The notes under the pieces: generated by a model
Told to the model about the DNA's origin: nothing
Seen by the model: the letters and a program-made list of their open reading frames with translations, nothing else
Database searches by the model: none
Shown: piece after piece, positions 36,196 through 49,453 of the stretch
How positions within the stretch are numbered: position 1 is the first letter of the stretch
Layout of the letters: each line of letters starts with the position of its first letter
Program-made: the position numbers and the translations under genes
Assembly: GCA_946807835.1 (NCBI GenBank)
Contig: OX327702.1
Span: 16,492,001-16,556,000, forward strand
DNA: 64,000 nt
Source of the DNA: Ailanthus altissimus
Lineage: Eukaryota > Streptophyta > Magnoliopsida > Sapindales > Simaroubaceae
Reading direction: 5' to 3'

Positions 36196-36430
36196 GTCAA
36201 GCTATAGTACATCCGGCTATGCCATTTAGTTGGATGTCTTAGCCATTGGATTAAATCACGGACCCCATTTAATGATGCAAACTTGTATAAATTACAATAG
36301 GTGAAGATTCAAAATATTAAAAGCCCCCTTTATTGTTAAGTTAAATATAAAATACATCCTTTAAGATCAAACAATTGACAAAACTCCCATCTATGAAATT
36401 AATAATTAAAGATATATATTGCATCATATA
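36196..36430. other. Non-repeat spacer inside the minisatellite
   Basis: About 235 bp of ordinary sequence ('gtcaagctatagtacatccggc...') splits two array blocks. It could be a small insertion; no clear terminal repeats were seen. Confidence 0.5.
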
Positions 36431-37860
36431 TTATAATTTTCATTCCAATTTCAATTTCAATAATATTAAATATTGTAATTCCGATTCTAATTTCAATTTC
36501 AGATATATTAAATCTTATAAATATGATTCTAATTCTAATTTTAATTATATTAAATGATATAATTTTAATACTAATTTCAATTTTAATTAGGTTAAATAAT
36601 TTCAATTTCAATTCTAAATCTAATATCAATTTCGATTTAAATTACGTTAAATGTTATAATTTTAATTCCAATTTTTATTTCAATTGCATTAAATGATACA
36701 ATTATACTTCTAATTTTAATTTTAATTACGTTAAATCTTATAATTTTAATTTTAATTTCAAATTCAAATTCAATTATGTTAAATGTTATAATTTCAATTT
36801 TCAATTTTTATTTCAGTTATGTTAAATGTTATAATTCCAATATCAATTTAATTATATTAAATATTAAAATTTCAAATCTAATTTTAATTTTAACTATGTT
36901 AAATGTTATACTTCTAATTATAATTATAATTTTAATTACGTTAAATGTTATAATTTTAATTCTAATTTCGATTTCATAATTCTAATTTCAATTATGTCAA
37001 ATGTTATAATTGCAATTTCAATTTTGATTTCAATTACTCTAAATGTTATAATTCTAATTCCAATTTCAATTACATTAAATATTATAATTCTAATTTTAAA
37101 TCTAATTTCAATTTTAATTATGTTAAAGTTACAATTCCAATTTCAATTCCAATTATGTTAAATGTTATAATTCTAATTCTAATTTCAATTAAATGTTAAA
37201 TGTCATAATTCTAATTTCAATTCTAATTTTAATTTTAATTACATTAAATACTATAATTCTAATTTCAATTACATTAAATGTTATAATTCAAATTCAAATT
37301 TTAATTTCAATTACATTAAAGTAATATTCTAATTTCAATTTCTATTATGTTAAATGTTATAATTCCAATTTCAATTAAATGTTAAATATTACAATTCTAA
37401 TTTCAATTCTAATTTTAATTACATAAAATATTAATGTAATTAAAATCGAAATTAGAAGTGGAAGTATAATATTTACGTTAAATATTATAGTTCAAATTTT
37501 AATTTTAATTACGTTAAACATTATAATTTCAATTTTAATTTTAACTTTAACTTTAATTATGTTAAACATTATAATTCTAATTCTAATTTTAATTTCAACT
37601 GCAATTACATTAAATATTATAATTTCAATTTCAATTACTGAAAAAGTTATAATTCTAAATCTAATTTTAATTTTAATTACGTTAAATGTTATAATCCTAA
37701 TTCTAATTTCAATATTATTTACATTAAATATTGTAATTTAAAATCTAATTTTAATTTCAATTATATTAAATGTTATAATTCTAATTCTAATTTCAATTAA
37801 GTTAAATATTACAACTCCAACTATAAATTTAAATTAAATTTTAATAATGTTAAAAGTTAA
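36431..37860 (+). repeat. AT minisatellite array (block 2), with one inverted unit
   Basis: Same core-plus-hexamer units. At about 37432-37480 a single unit runs in the opposite orientation ('taatgtaattaaaatcgaaattagaag...tataatattta'), between plus-oriented neighbours. Confidence 0.9.
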
Positions 37861-38330
37861 AATTAAAATTCCAACATCAATTTCAACAAATCCAAAATTG
37901 GAAGTTATAAATATATTTTGGACTTGTTATGTATTTTTGCAACAAATTAGCAATTGAAAATTATAAATTTGTATGGAAATTATTTATTTTGGAAATTAAA
38001 AATTTAGATTTGTTATATATTTTGAAAATTAAAAATTAGAATGTTAAGATAGTTCAATAAATGCCTTGAAAATTTAAAAAAATTCTAAAATATAAAAACA
38101 CAAAAAAAAAAGTAAATGTCAAAAGTCAAAACCAACCCAAAACTTTAGTTTAGCATAATTAAAATATTTTATTATATATTTTTAAATTTAACGTAATTTA
38201 ATTTAATTTATAATGTTAATAAAAAGTAGTTAATTCAATATAAGTTATTCATTAACTTAAATTAATAATAACTATTTTAACTATAAAATTAAATAAAATT
38301 TAATAAAAAAATTTCAATTTCAATTTCAAT
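37861..38330. other. AT-rich spacer
   Basis: Contains repeated 'ggacttgttatgtattttt' and 'gatttgttatatatttt' type phrases, similar to the stretch at 42715-42780, and ends in TTTCAA hexamers. No gene. Confidence 0.5.
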
Positions 38331-38334
38331 GCCA

Positions 38335-38625
38335 TGTGCCATGTGCCATCCTGATGGTGCCACGTGATGTTTTATGGTGAGACTTTTTATATTAACTATG
38401 ATTATTTATGACATTCATAAAATATCATCTTCTTGCATTATGTTATATTTTTTATACATCTAAATGCAAACTTACAATTGATGTATAAGTGGGACACCCT
38501 TCAACATTTATAGGTGATAGGTGTAAAAAGTGAGAACACGCATTATGTTAAGTGGTATGCAACATACATAAATTTGTAGAAGTATTTTTTTTTTTGATAC
38601 TTTATATTAACCATAGTTATTTATA
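38335..38625 (+). repeat. Single diverged unit of the second satellite, within the AT minisatellite
   Basis: Shares in order 'cataaaat', 'gtataagtgggac', 'aaaagtgagaacacgcatta' and 'gttaagtgg...caacatacat' with the satellite units at 48-55.7 kb. It also holds GCCATGTGCCATGTGCCAT...GGTGCCACGTG near 38335. Confidence 0.65.
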
Positions 38626-38639
38626 ATTTAAATTTTAAT

Positions 38640-40260
38640 ATTTAATATAATTCCAAATTTCATTTCAATTACGTTAAATATTATAATTATAATTCCATTT
38701 CAATTCTGTTAAATGTTATAATTTAAATTTAAATTATAATTATGTTAAATGTTATAATTTAAATTCCAATTTAAATTTTATTAAATGTTATAATTCTAAT
38801 TTAAATTTAAATTTCGTTAAATGTTATAATTCTAATTCTAATTCTAATTTCAATTTCAATTACGTTAAATATTATAATTTCAAATCTAATTTCAATTTAA
38901 ATTATATTATATATTCTAATTCTAATTTTAATTTCAATTACTTTAGATGTTATAATTTCAATTAAAATTTTATTTTTAATTATGTTAAATATTATAATTT
39001 CAATTATAATTCTATTTTTAATTATGTTAAATGTTATAATTCTAATTTCAACTCAAATTTTAATTACGTTAAATGTTATAATTCCAATTTCAATTTTGTT
39101 AAATGTTATAATTCTAAATCTAATTTCAATTTTAATTACGTTAAATATTATAATTTCAATTCTAATTTAAATTAAAATTACGTTAAATATTATAATTATT
39201 CAAAATTCTATTTTCAATTTTAATTACGTTAAATGTTATAATTCTAATTTCAAATTCAATTTGAATTATGTTAAATATTATAATTTTAATTCCAAATTTA
39301 AATTCAATTTCGTTAAATGTTATAATTCTAATAAATTTCAATAATGTTAAATGTCATAATTTAAAATTCTAATTTAATTTTGTGTTAAATGATATAATTT
39401 CAATTACGTTAAACGTTAAAATTATAAATTCTAGTTTAAATTCAATTATGTTAAATATTATAATTCTAATTTTAATTTCGATTTAAATTATATTAAATGT
39501 TATAATTTCAATCCTAATTTTAATTTCAATTACGTTAAATGTTATAATTCTAATAAATTTCAATCATGTTAAATGTCATAATTTAAAATTCTAATTTAAT
39601 TTTGTGTTAAATGATATAATTTCAATTTCAATTTCAATTACATTAAACGTTAAAATTATAATTCTAGTTCAAATTCAATTACGTTAAATATTGTAATTCT
39701 AATTTTAATTTCGATTTAAATTACGTTAAATATTATAATTTCAATCCTAATTTCAATTACGTTAAATGTTATAATTCAAATTCAACATTTGATTTTAATT
39801 ACCTTAAATGTTATAGTTCCAATGATACGAAGGATTCAATTACATAAAATATAATAATTCTAATTTCAAATTTAAATTTAATTTCAAATATGTTAAATGT
39901 TATAATTTTAATTCTAATTTTAATTTTAATTACGTTAAATGTTATAATTCCAATTCTAATTACATAAAATATTATAATTTAATTTCAAATTTAAATTTAA
40001 TTTAAATTACGTTAAATATTTTAATTCTAATTATAATTATAATTTTAATTTCGTTAAATGTTATAATTCTAATTCCAATTTTAGTTTCAATTATGTCACA
40101 TGTTATAATTCTAATTATAATTTCAATTTTAATTTCAGTTATGTAAAATGTTATAATTCCAATATCAAATTTAAATTCAATTTCAATAATATTAAATGTT
40201 ATAATTTCAAGTCCAATTTCAATTTTAATGACATTAGATATCATAATTATTCAAAATCCT
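38640..40260 (+). repeat. AT minisatellite array (block 3)
   Basis: Same core-plus-hexamer design. Contains a higher-order duplication: the passage 'taataaatttcaataatgtt' ... 'gtgttaaatgatataatttc' near 39330-39400 recurs near 39550-39620, so a segment of about 220 bp was copied. Confidence 0.9.
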
Positions 40261-40575
40261 TAAGTTTTGTGTTGCAATCTCCATGTCAAGATTTTTTTTC
40301 CACTTTCACCCGTTATACATCAAGTTGTAGGTGCACAATTACCGTTTTATATATGTCTTTACCTTTACAAAATATATTCCTTGTTTTGACATTATGACCA
40401 ACTAAAGTATGAATATATCCCCATTGATGAAGATTTAAAAGCTAAAGATTTGTTCCAAAGCTTTCTTATTTTTTGAAATCTAATTTCAATAAAATTTCAA
40501 TAGCGGTAAATGTAATAATTCAATTTCTAATATTAAAATTAATTTTAATAATGTAATAATTTTAATTGCATATTG
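40261..40575. other. Spacer between minisatellite and LTR
   Basis: No gene recognised; ends with minisatellite-like text in which the next LTR inserted (TATTG at 40571-40575). Confidence 0.5.
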
Positions 40576-42709
40576 TGTTGGGTTTGTTGTACAAATTACT
40601 GGGGTGCTTGCATGTGGGTTGTGTTCATCATACATACAATATACATATCTCATACATACATGTGCACAGCAGAATATTAAATACAATGAACACAGAAAAT
40701 ACATATTTGATTAAATGAAAATTTGAGATTGAGAAAATATCACCATTGAAGCCTTTGGATTAATTTTCTTTGAAGTCCACCATGAAATGAATCTTTGATC
40801 AATCCTAGCAATCAACAAGGGTGAGTTTGATTGTCTAGAATGACAGCATCTTAATCCAGCATATGTGTTTAACTCTTAAACATGATTTAAAGTTAAACTA
40901 TTTAACTTAATTAAATTTGTTTTTCCTTTTATTCAACTCTTGAATAAATGAAACAAATCTTGTTTTTAGTTATTACATTTAGTAACCATTTTTCTAATTT
41001 GTTTTATTGTTCTAACACTTAAAACATAAAACAAACAATTTCAATTTCTCAAATTGAATTGGCTCCCAAAATGCAAAACCTAAAATCTAAAACAATTTCA
41101 AAACTTAATGATTTTCAATTTCATTTCACTTTATATATTAATGCATAAATTCCAAACTAATTTGAATTTCATTTGCATTTCATTTGGCTTAACCTAACCT
41201 TAGTTAATATTTAACCATAGTTAGATTATTTTAACTTAACCTTTAAGTTAATAAATATTTAATTACTTTAACTATAGTTAACTAACTTAACTATGGTTAG
41301 GTTAACCTTTACTTAACCTTTAAGTAAGGTTAACTTAACTTAATCATATGGTTAACTTTTAACCTTAGTTAAGTTAAATCATTTATTTAACAATTAAATA
41401 AATAAATATTTATTTTAATTATTTAACAATTAAATAATCATAAAGTGAAATTACTTTTATATCCTTACTAGGTTACCAAGTTAATCTAAAGTGGGTCCCA
41501 CCATTTAACCATATACTTTAGTTAACGTAACCTTAGTAATTGCTGAATTATACTGTATTGAACAATTCAATACGGTACACTGCCCAAGTGCTCAAAGAGT
41601 ACATTTTATATTGGGACTCTCTAGGTCCACCCCCAATTTGTCAAATGGAACTATTCCATTAATCCGTAATCGATGCCCCACGCACACGTTACGAATATTA
41701 CAAATCAGCGTGTCAGACCATACAAGTTGAGGTCATAACGTATACATATAATCTTTCCATCATTTATATCCTGGATGTGCGGGGATATAGATCAACACCA
41801 TCAAATCCCCATTTGCTCATCCATAAACTTATCTCCAGATTCGTATCTCGATAAACAATATACGCAAACACTTTTGCTATATTGTTTAACCCTGTGGGAA
41901 ACTCTTTCCCGGGTTAATGCTTGTGGCCATAAGACTTTATGAAATACAATCTCGGAGCATCGGATATACAACTTACCTACGTAAGCTGATGGATCCCTTA
42001 TCTACGCACACCGAACTCCATGAGCATCGGACCATACCTAGCGACACATAGCGGTCAGACCATGAAAGGTCTCTGACATATGCGGAACCAAAGCATGATG
42101 GATCACTCACAAGACCACCGTGGCGCTCAGGTCAAAGGACCACAATTATTACTCAACTCGAGAGGACCTTCCTTTGACGGTTTCATAGGATATCTATTGG
42201 GGTCCTCATGAGTCTGTTCAGTATCCAGTCCTGACTGGATACCCGCATGCCTATACAAGCTCTAAGCTCATAGTCAGCTAAGAACAACCATCTGAACTAG
42301 TCAGATATAGATATACATTAATCTATATATTGTGAATTCACCGATAGACCCGCATTGGTGATCATAGATCAGGAACATTATATTTGAGACATACTTACAT
42401 AATGATATTTTTTAGCACCTATTGCAACTCTTTGCAACTATATCATTATAAGTATACTTTCAGGTCTTTGTCTCATTATAGACAAAGTTCTAACTCTTTA
42501 GACCTCGCTGACTCTTATAAACTGATAACTATTAACAGTGCTAACTATTAGCATTTATAACTCTCAGATCAAACAATGTCTGTAATGTTACAAGCATTTT
42601 ACCATGTTAATATGATATTAACAATCTTTATTCGAAATATTTATTATATAAATATTAACATTTAATATTCATACAATATTGGAATGTCACGTGAGCACCA
42701 GCTCCAACA
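40576..42709 (-). mobile_element. Solo LTR of the 2-kb copia family (2134 bp), target duplication TATTG
   Basis: TGTTGGGTTTGTTG...AGCTCCAACA, flanked by TATTG at 40571-40575 and 42710-42714. The family blocks appear in minus orientation ('acacgttacgaatattacaa', 'catacaagttgaggtcataa', 'tcatgagtctgttcagtatc', 'tgcaactatatcattataag'). Inserted into the AT-rich repeat. Confidence 0.93.
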
Positions 42710-42714
42710 TATTG

Positions 42715-43701
42715 AACTGCAACAAATTCAAAATTAAAAATTAAAAAAATATTTTAGACTTGTTAAATATTTTATTACTTGACACACATTGTGTCTGTCT
42801 TAAATAACCAATAAATCAACAATCAAAGATATAATATGGGTGGTAATATAGTATTAAACAATGTTATAAATTGAACAAATTTATGGCAAGATACAAGGTT
42901 AGGTGGTTTTTAATAACTTGATAATTACTCAAATATTAAGCACTTTGGTGTTAATGTTAACAGTACATAAATAACATTGTTCTTGAATTAAAAATTAAAA
43001 ATTTGGTTAAAATATTGCCAATTTATAAAAAATATTTTTTTCATTTGAATTTTTAGCTCCCCAAAGTTAGTTTAATAGTCAAAATTTCCCAACTTTCATC
43101 GCCATAATTTGGCGCCCACTTTTCACCTTTACTTCAACTCCTAAGAAGAATTCCTATTCCTTTCCCAAGAGGTTTCGGGGGTGGTACCCCCACGCCACCC
43201 CCCTTCCCACATAATTACACTTTTAATTCTTAGGTCAAAATTTAGGTTGATTCTCGGTCTTTTCGTTGAATTTGTGTAAGTGATCACTAAACCTTCGATC
43301 CTTTAGGAAATGATAGAATACTCTCCAAATTAAGAGGGGAAGGGGGTACCTTTTTGTCATCTTATGATTTGAAACTCGATTCTGCCTACACAAAAAGCTA
43401 TGTTGTTGCTTGGTGAGTCTCTTTATTTGCTTTGTGTGCTCATTCAATTTTTTAGTAGCAAGATCTAGTTTTGGTTTGAAGATTGAATCAGTGGTTAGTC
43501 TTGCTTAAATGACGACATTCCAAGAAGCAACTTCTTATGGTTTCCCTATTGATGAATCAAATCACTCGAAAGAAAGTAATTTCACCAGCAAATAAATATT
43601 TTTTTCAAAAGGAAATGGTTTAACTCAGTTGTTAATTGAGCAATCAGAGGAAGGCACTACCTTAGCATCAACTTATCCTTTTAGATTGGATCGGTGGGAT
43701 G
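42715..43701. other. AT-rich relic and unassigned sequence
   Basis: 42715-43040 resembles the AT-rich spacer at 37.9 kb. 43085-43200 is a short GC-richer patch. 43510-43700 reads TTFQEATSYGFPIDESNHSK in the plus direction with one stop soon after, which might be ORF1 of the LINE whose endonuclease lies at 47.23 kb, but I cannot confirm it. Confidence 0.35.
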
Positions 43702-46700
43702 TTGTTGTTAACGTATTTTAGGGTGTATGTATATGATTGTGTACATGTTGAAAAAACTAAATACATGTATCATATACACGAATTTTACAATGAAATTAAG
43801 CATGTAAGCAACATATATACATGTAACTTAAATCATTAACAACTTAAGATTATAGAAATATACCTTTGAAGACCTTCGGTGAAGATTTCAATTCCTAGCT
43901 TCAACCTTCACCTTGAAGTGCATTATTGTTTAATTCTAGTTCATAATAATCTGGTGGGATTGTGAAACTAGAATAACAACAACTGAATTTTTAGCAATAA
44001 GGTTTTGTTTCTTGAAAGAAAAATAAGAAGAATTTATTTTTCTTTCTCTTTAGTTTTTCTTACAACCATTTGTTCAAAGAAAAACTCTCCAAAAACTAAA
44101 CTCTCTCCAATGCTTTCTCAACTCCCACGATTTTTGCTTCACGCTTGTTAATCAAAATGAATTCCAACTATTTTTGGTACTTTAAGCACTTTACAAGTGC
44201 TCTACCAAAATTAGGTTAAATTGCCAACTATTAAAAATCATTTTTTGTGGCCATTTTTAATGATCTAATAAAATAGACCATTAATTCTACAAAATGGTGC
44301 TCCACCACTTAATTTATGTTTCTCAAATTAGGTATGCTTTCATTTAGGAATAAAATAACAAATAAATAAAAAAATTATATTTTATTTATTTAAATAATAT
44401 TTATTTAATTATTCAAAAATTATTTGAATAATTAATTTTTATCTTATTTGATTTTACTAACATGGTTAATAGGTGAATTCATGGTGAAACAATTCATGAA
44501 ACAAAATTATGTCACTTGTTAACATCTAATTAGTTAACAACTCTTGTCAACTAATTAAGTATGTACTTAACATTTAAGTCTAGACAAGTGCACAACTTGA
44601 GGAATCTTGAAATATATTTTCGGTTTGCTGAAATATCTAAGATGAAACTTTTCAATCCATAGTGCTACCCTAGTGCACAATGTGTACACTTCATATTGTA
44701 AGACTCTCTAGGTCCACGCCCAAATTGTCATATGAAACTCTTTCATACGTCCATGAATGATGTCCCATACACACGTTGCGAATATTACAAAGTGGCGTGT
44801 TAGATCATATAAGTTGAGGTTATAATATATTCGTATAATTTCTCCATCATTTATATCCAGGTAGAATTGAGATATAGATCAACACCATCAAATCTCTATA
44901 TGCCCGACCGTAAGCTTATCTTTAGAATTGTATTTCAATAAATAATATTCCCAAATACTTTTGTGATATTATTTATCCCTTGAGTTAAACTCTTTTCTTG
45001 GAAATTATTACTTATGGTCATAAGACTTTTTGAAATACAATCTTAGAGCATTAGGATATGTTACTCACCTAAATAAGCTGATGGATCCCATATCTATGTA
45101 CATCAGACTCCATGAGCATCAGACCATACCCAACGATACCTAGTGGTCAGATCATGAAAGAGGTTTCTAACATGTGTAAAACTAAAGTATGGTAGATCAC
45201 TCACAAGCCCATCACATCACTCAGGCTAAAAGACCATGAATACTACTCAACTCAAAAGACCCATCATTGACAACTTTAGGGAATGTCTATTGGAGGTCTT
45301 TGTGAGTCTGTTCAGTATTCAGTCCTTATTAAATACCTGTATCTCTATACAAGCTTCCACTAAACTCATGGTCAACTAAGACTAATAATTTGGATTATCT
45401 TGATATAGACATACACTTATCTATATATTATAAGGTCTTCACTATTAGATCTACATCAATGAAGATAGATTAGGAACATTGATAGGGGCGTAAAAGCACT
45501 ATATTATTTGTACCAAACTTTCGTATTTTGCTCTAAATCATAAATATTTGGCTATTTAATTATCATTTTTTTTATCATAAGTAGATGCACAACGAAAAAT
45601 GTGACATATAAGAATAAACAGGAGGCAAATCGGACATCAAACAAAAAAGTTACGCTCAAAATACGAAAGGGGTACCAGGCCAACGACTGAGCGCCGCGGC
45701 GCCCAGGTCAGTATCTGAGGGCTGCGGCACTCACGACGGTGAACAGTGTCTTGAAATAGTATTTTGCTACAGCACCCATGAACAATATTTTTACTACAGT
45801 ACTAGTAAACAGTATTTTGAAGACGAAAACCTATAAATAGAAGGCCAAAAACCTTAAGAGGGAAGGAAGAGAAAAAGGAGAGAGAAAAAAGGCAAAAACT
45901 TAGAGAGAATTCACAACACAAAATCAAATATCAAAGCCAAAGATTAAAGAACCAAGATTAAGATTCAAGCTTCAAGTCAAGATTGAGGGAGAAGCACATC
46001 AAGGAGTCACTTTGATTAGTGTTTCTTCTCTTTCTTTATCATTATGTTCTTTTTCTTATTGATCTTTATAATTGGTTTGATACTTTTGGTTTTGTGATGA
46101 GTTAATTTATTCATTTAGGGTTAGACTATGTAAACTTAGTATGAATTTGGATTGTATTAATTTTTAATTTATGAACTTGATAAATTCAATTGATTCATTC
46201 TATCTTGTGTTTAATACTTTCATTATACCTGATCAATATTTTGAACGATTAAGGAATCATGATGAACTCGACAGAGGAATTCCTGTGTTTAACTTATGGT
46301 AGTTTGATTTATAATCATAGGGTAACAACTATGAGTTCCATCTAGGATAGACATATACCTAGGTGGCATGTATGGTATAATTTAGACTTGATATTAATAA
46401 ATTACATTCTGATTTGATTATTATAGACATATAGGTGATTGTTAAAATGTGTAATATAGTTACTTGACCATCGAAAGAGGCTTGTGATGAGATTAATGTC
46501 TAAGCTAATTAATTGGTATTAAGGGATTAACTAAATGGTTAATAAGTCCAATGAAATACTAGGGAACGACTCAAAACCCTAGATTATCTTTATTTATGAA
46601 TTCTACTCTTTGCTTTTGTTTAGTTAATTGAGAGAACTAGATTAGTTACATAAATTCTAGATTTTGGTTTTCTGAATAAAAGTTAAGTAGGTATAATTTT

Positions 46701-47212
46701 AGTACTTGATTTATAGAATTAGATTGCATAGTCCCTGTGGGATCGATATCTAGACTTAAAATCCTATATTACTTGATACGATAGCGTGCACTTGCGCTTA
46801 ACTACTATAGCACTAATCAAACATATTATTTGAGAACATATTTACATAATAACATTTCTTAACACTATTTGTAACTCTTTGCAACTATATTATTACTAAT
46901 ATATTCTCAGGTTTTTGTCCCATTTTTGTTAAGGCTCTAACACTTTAGATATCGCTGACTTTTATAACCTAATAACTCTTATTAGTGCTAACTCTTAGCA
47001 TTTATAACTCTCAATGTTGCAAATTCTTAGTACTAATCTAAACTTCTTTAGACCAGATCTGAACTCTTTCAGATCATACAATGTTTGAAACGTTACAAGC
47101 ATCTTACCATATATAAAATATAATTATCAATTTAATGAAATAATAATATTAGTATAAATATTAAATAAATATTCATACATAAAGGGATGACACGTAAGCA
47201 CAAATTTCAACA
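43702..47212 (-). mobile_element. 2-kb copia-family LTR, minus orientation, containing a nested solo LTR
   Basis: Right edge ...GCACAAATTTCAACA at 47212 is the family start in reverse. The left edge near 43702 (TGTTGTTGTTAACG) is approximate. Without the nested 1340-bp LTR and its duplication it is about 2.17 kb, the family length. Shared blocks include 'cctagcttcaaccttcacct', 'ggtgggattgtgaaactaga' and 'caccatcaaatctctatatg'. No clear target duplication. Confidence 0.8.
45480..46819 (+). mobile_element. Gypsy-type solo LTR (1340 bp), target duplication AACAT
   Basis: TGATAGGGGCG...CACTAATCA between AACAT at 45475-45479 and 46820-46824. Removing it rejoins the host LTR ('aggaacat/attatttgagaacat'). 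CTATAAATAG at 45831-45840 sets plus orientation. It is a relative of the LTR at 20402-21756, sharing the GCGCCGCGGCGCC block and the 3' 'ctgtgggatcga' block. Confidence 0.94.
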
Positions 47213-47229
47213 TCTGTAGCTTCAAGTAG

Positions 47230-47490
47230 GCAAGAAATATTAAAAAAAAGTAGCTATGTCATTCGTAGAGACTTATGGCGAGATCTTCAAACTCTTTCAA
47301 CCTATCATCCCAGGCTAGTTCTAGGAGATGTTAATGCGGTTACTAGTGCTTATGAGAAAATGGGTGAGAACGTTCCTTCTCTAATTTTCTATGATGAGTT
47401 TTGCTCGATGATTGACTCCTGCTTCAATAACTTACTTCATATACTCTATTGACTCTCGTTTTACTTGGTCAAATAAACGCCCTTATTGAA
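47230..47490 (+). pseudogene. LINE endonuclease fragment
   Basis: From 47264 the plus strand reads RRDLWRDLQTLSTYHPRLVL, GDVNAVTSAYEKMGENVP and FYDEFCSMIDSC. After a stop at about 47450 and one frame change it reads SRFTWSNKRP (47454-47483). This is the L1 apurinic-endonuclease domain (consensus W..L......W...GDFN......K.G, then FTW.N). The catalytic Phe of GDFN is Val here. Only the middle of the domain remains. Confidence 0.85.
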
Positions 47491-47499
47491 TTTGTTGCC

Positions 47500-48030
47500 A
47501 ACAATTATTGAAAATGACAAAATCAAGTCCATTTGCCCATAGTTTGACCTCAATAAATTGTGTGTTAAGGATGTGTACTCTCTTGGTTAGGTTCCCACCT
47601 AAACCAAGACTTGCTTATTAACTCACCAATGGTAATTACCCACAAGGTAAATACTTGCTAATTTTCTCTTCAAAATTTGGTAACTATTGTCATAAATAAT
47701 TATGGTTAATATCAATTAAAAAATAATTAATAAATACAAACAACATCATGTACAACTATATCCCACATAATGTACCATGCATTCCTGCAATTAGGAATGG
47801 GCATTTTCGATTTCAGATTGGTTCGGTTCGGGTCGGAATCGATCTGAAACTAAACGGTTCTAACAAATTAGAACATAATGGTTCTACCTATTAGAAACTG
47901 ACCCGAACCAAACTGAACTAGTTCAATTCGGTTTAGTTTTTGATTTTTAGTATATTTTTCTCATTTTGAACCGAGCTGAACTGAAATCAAATTAAAACTA
48001 AAACGATCGGTTCTAAAAAAACCAAACATA
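47500..48030. other. Unassigned stretch with a GGTTC-rich patch
   Basis: 47.5-47.79 kb has phrases similar to the copia LTR ('ggtaattacccacaaggtaaa'). 47795-48010 is rich in 'ggttcggttcggg', 'cccgaaccaaactgaac' and their complements, giving several inverted short repeats; this style is seen at ends of some hAT-type MITEs, but no clear termini or target duplication were found. Confidence 0.4.
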
Positions 48031-48841
48031 CATGATGTTCTTTGTAATTATTTTTAAACCGTACTTATTTAAGACACCTATAAAATAGCATCCCCGTATA
48101 TTATGTAAGATGTTCTCAATAACCGACAATACACACTAAGAATGTATAAGTGGGGGGATATAGGTGCTTTTCTTGGTAAAAATAGCAAGTAGTGAGAACA
48201 TGTAGTATATTAAGTGGGAATATATATGATGTTCTTTGTAATTATTTTATTTTTATTTTTTGTAACATTTATGAAAACCAAACTTATGTAGGATACCCAT
48301 AAAATAACTTCGCTTTATATAATATGACTTATTTTCATTGGTAATCAATAACATGCTAAGAATATAGAAGTGGGGATATAAACACTTTTCTGAGTGAAAA
48401 TAACAAATAATGAGAACATGTAGCACATTAAATAGGAATATACATGATGTTCTTTGTGATTAATTTTTTTATTTTTTATTTTTCATAACATATATGAATA
48501 CTAAACTTATGTAGGACATCCATAAAATAAATTTATTTTATATTATGTGACTTATTTTTATTGGTAACCGACAACGTGCTAAGAATTTAAAAGCAGGGAT
48601 ATAACCCTTTTTCTGGGTGAAAACAATAAATTGTAGGAACCTGTAGTATATTAAGTTGGAACATATATGATATTCTTTGTAATTAATTTATTTTTTATTT
48701 TTTTGTAATATATATGAAAACCAAACTTATGTGACACCCATAAAATAGTTCCCCCTTAAATTATGTGACTTATTTTTAATGGTAACTAACAATGCGCTAA
48801 GAATGAAAAAGTGGGGATATAGGCCATTTTCTAGGTGAAAC
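48031..48841 (+). repeat. Satellite array, unit about 195-225 bp (left part)
   Basis: The phrase 'atgatgttctttgt' recurs at about 48033, 48228, 48445 and 48669. Each unit contains 'ataaaatag', 'attatgtgacttatttt', 'ggtaac.gacaacg.gctaagaatgt', 'agtggggatata', 'gtgaaaa.aacaaat' and 'tattaagtgggaacata'. The array is cut at 48841 by an LTR and resumes at about 53672. Confidence 0.92.
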
Positions 48842-49453
48842 TGTTGGAATTTGTGCTTACGTGCCATCCCATTGTTGCATAAATATTTTATTTTATAATA
48901 TTTATCCAGTTCATTATTTGTTAAATCGCTAATTACTATTATTAAATGGTTCAATGCTTGTGACGCTACAGATATTATATGATCTGAAAGGGTTTAAATT
49001 TGGTCTAAAGAAATTTAGATCAATGCTAAGAGTTAACATCACTGAAAACTGTAAATGTTAAAGGGTTAGCATGTTATATTAATCAGTGAAGTCTAAGTGT
49101 CAGAATCTTATCTGTGATGGTACAAAGACCTGAGAATACATTAGTAATAACATAGCTACAAGAGTTGCAATAGGTGTTAAGAAATGTTATTATGCAAGTC
49201 TATTATCAAATTATATATTCCTGATCTTAATTCACTAATACAGGTCTGACGGTGGAATTCATTTATATAGACCAGTGTATATTATACCTAGATGATCTAG
49301 ATGGTTATTCTTAACTGACCATAAGCTTACTGGAAAGTTCGTATAGCATACAGGTGTTCAGTGAAGATTGAATACTAAATAGACTCAACGAGAACCCCAA
49401 TAAACATCCCATGAAGCCATCAATAGAAAGTCCTCTTGAGTTGAGTAGTATAC

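Noticed and set aside
33586..40260. Centromeric satellite
   Set aside because: The repeat is tandem and AT-rich but the variable unit length and the adjacent gene EMC5 give no positive evidence for a centromere; nothing in the sequence alone can show it.
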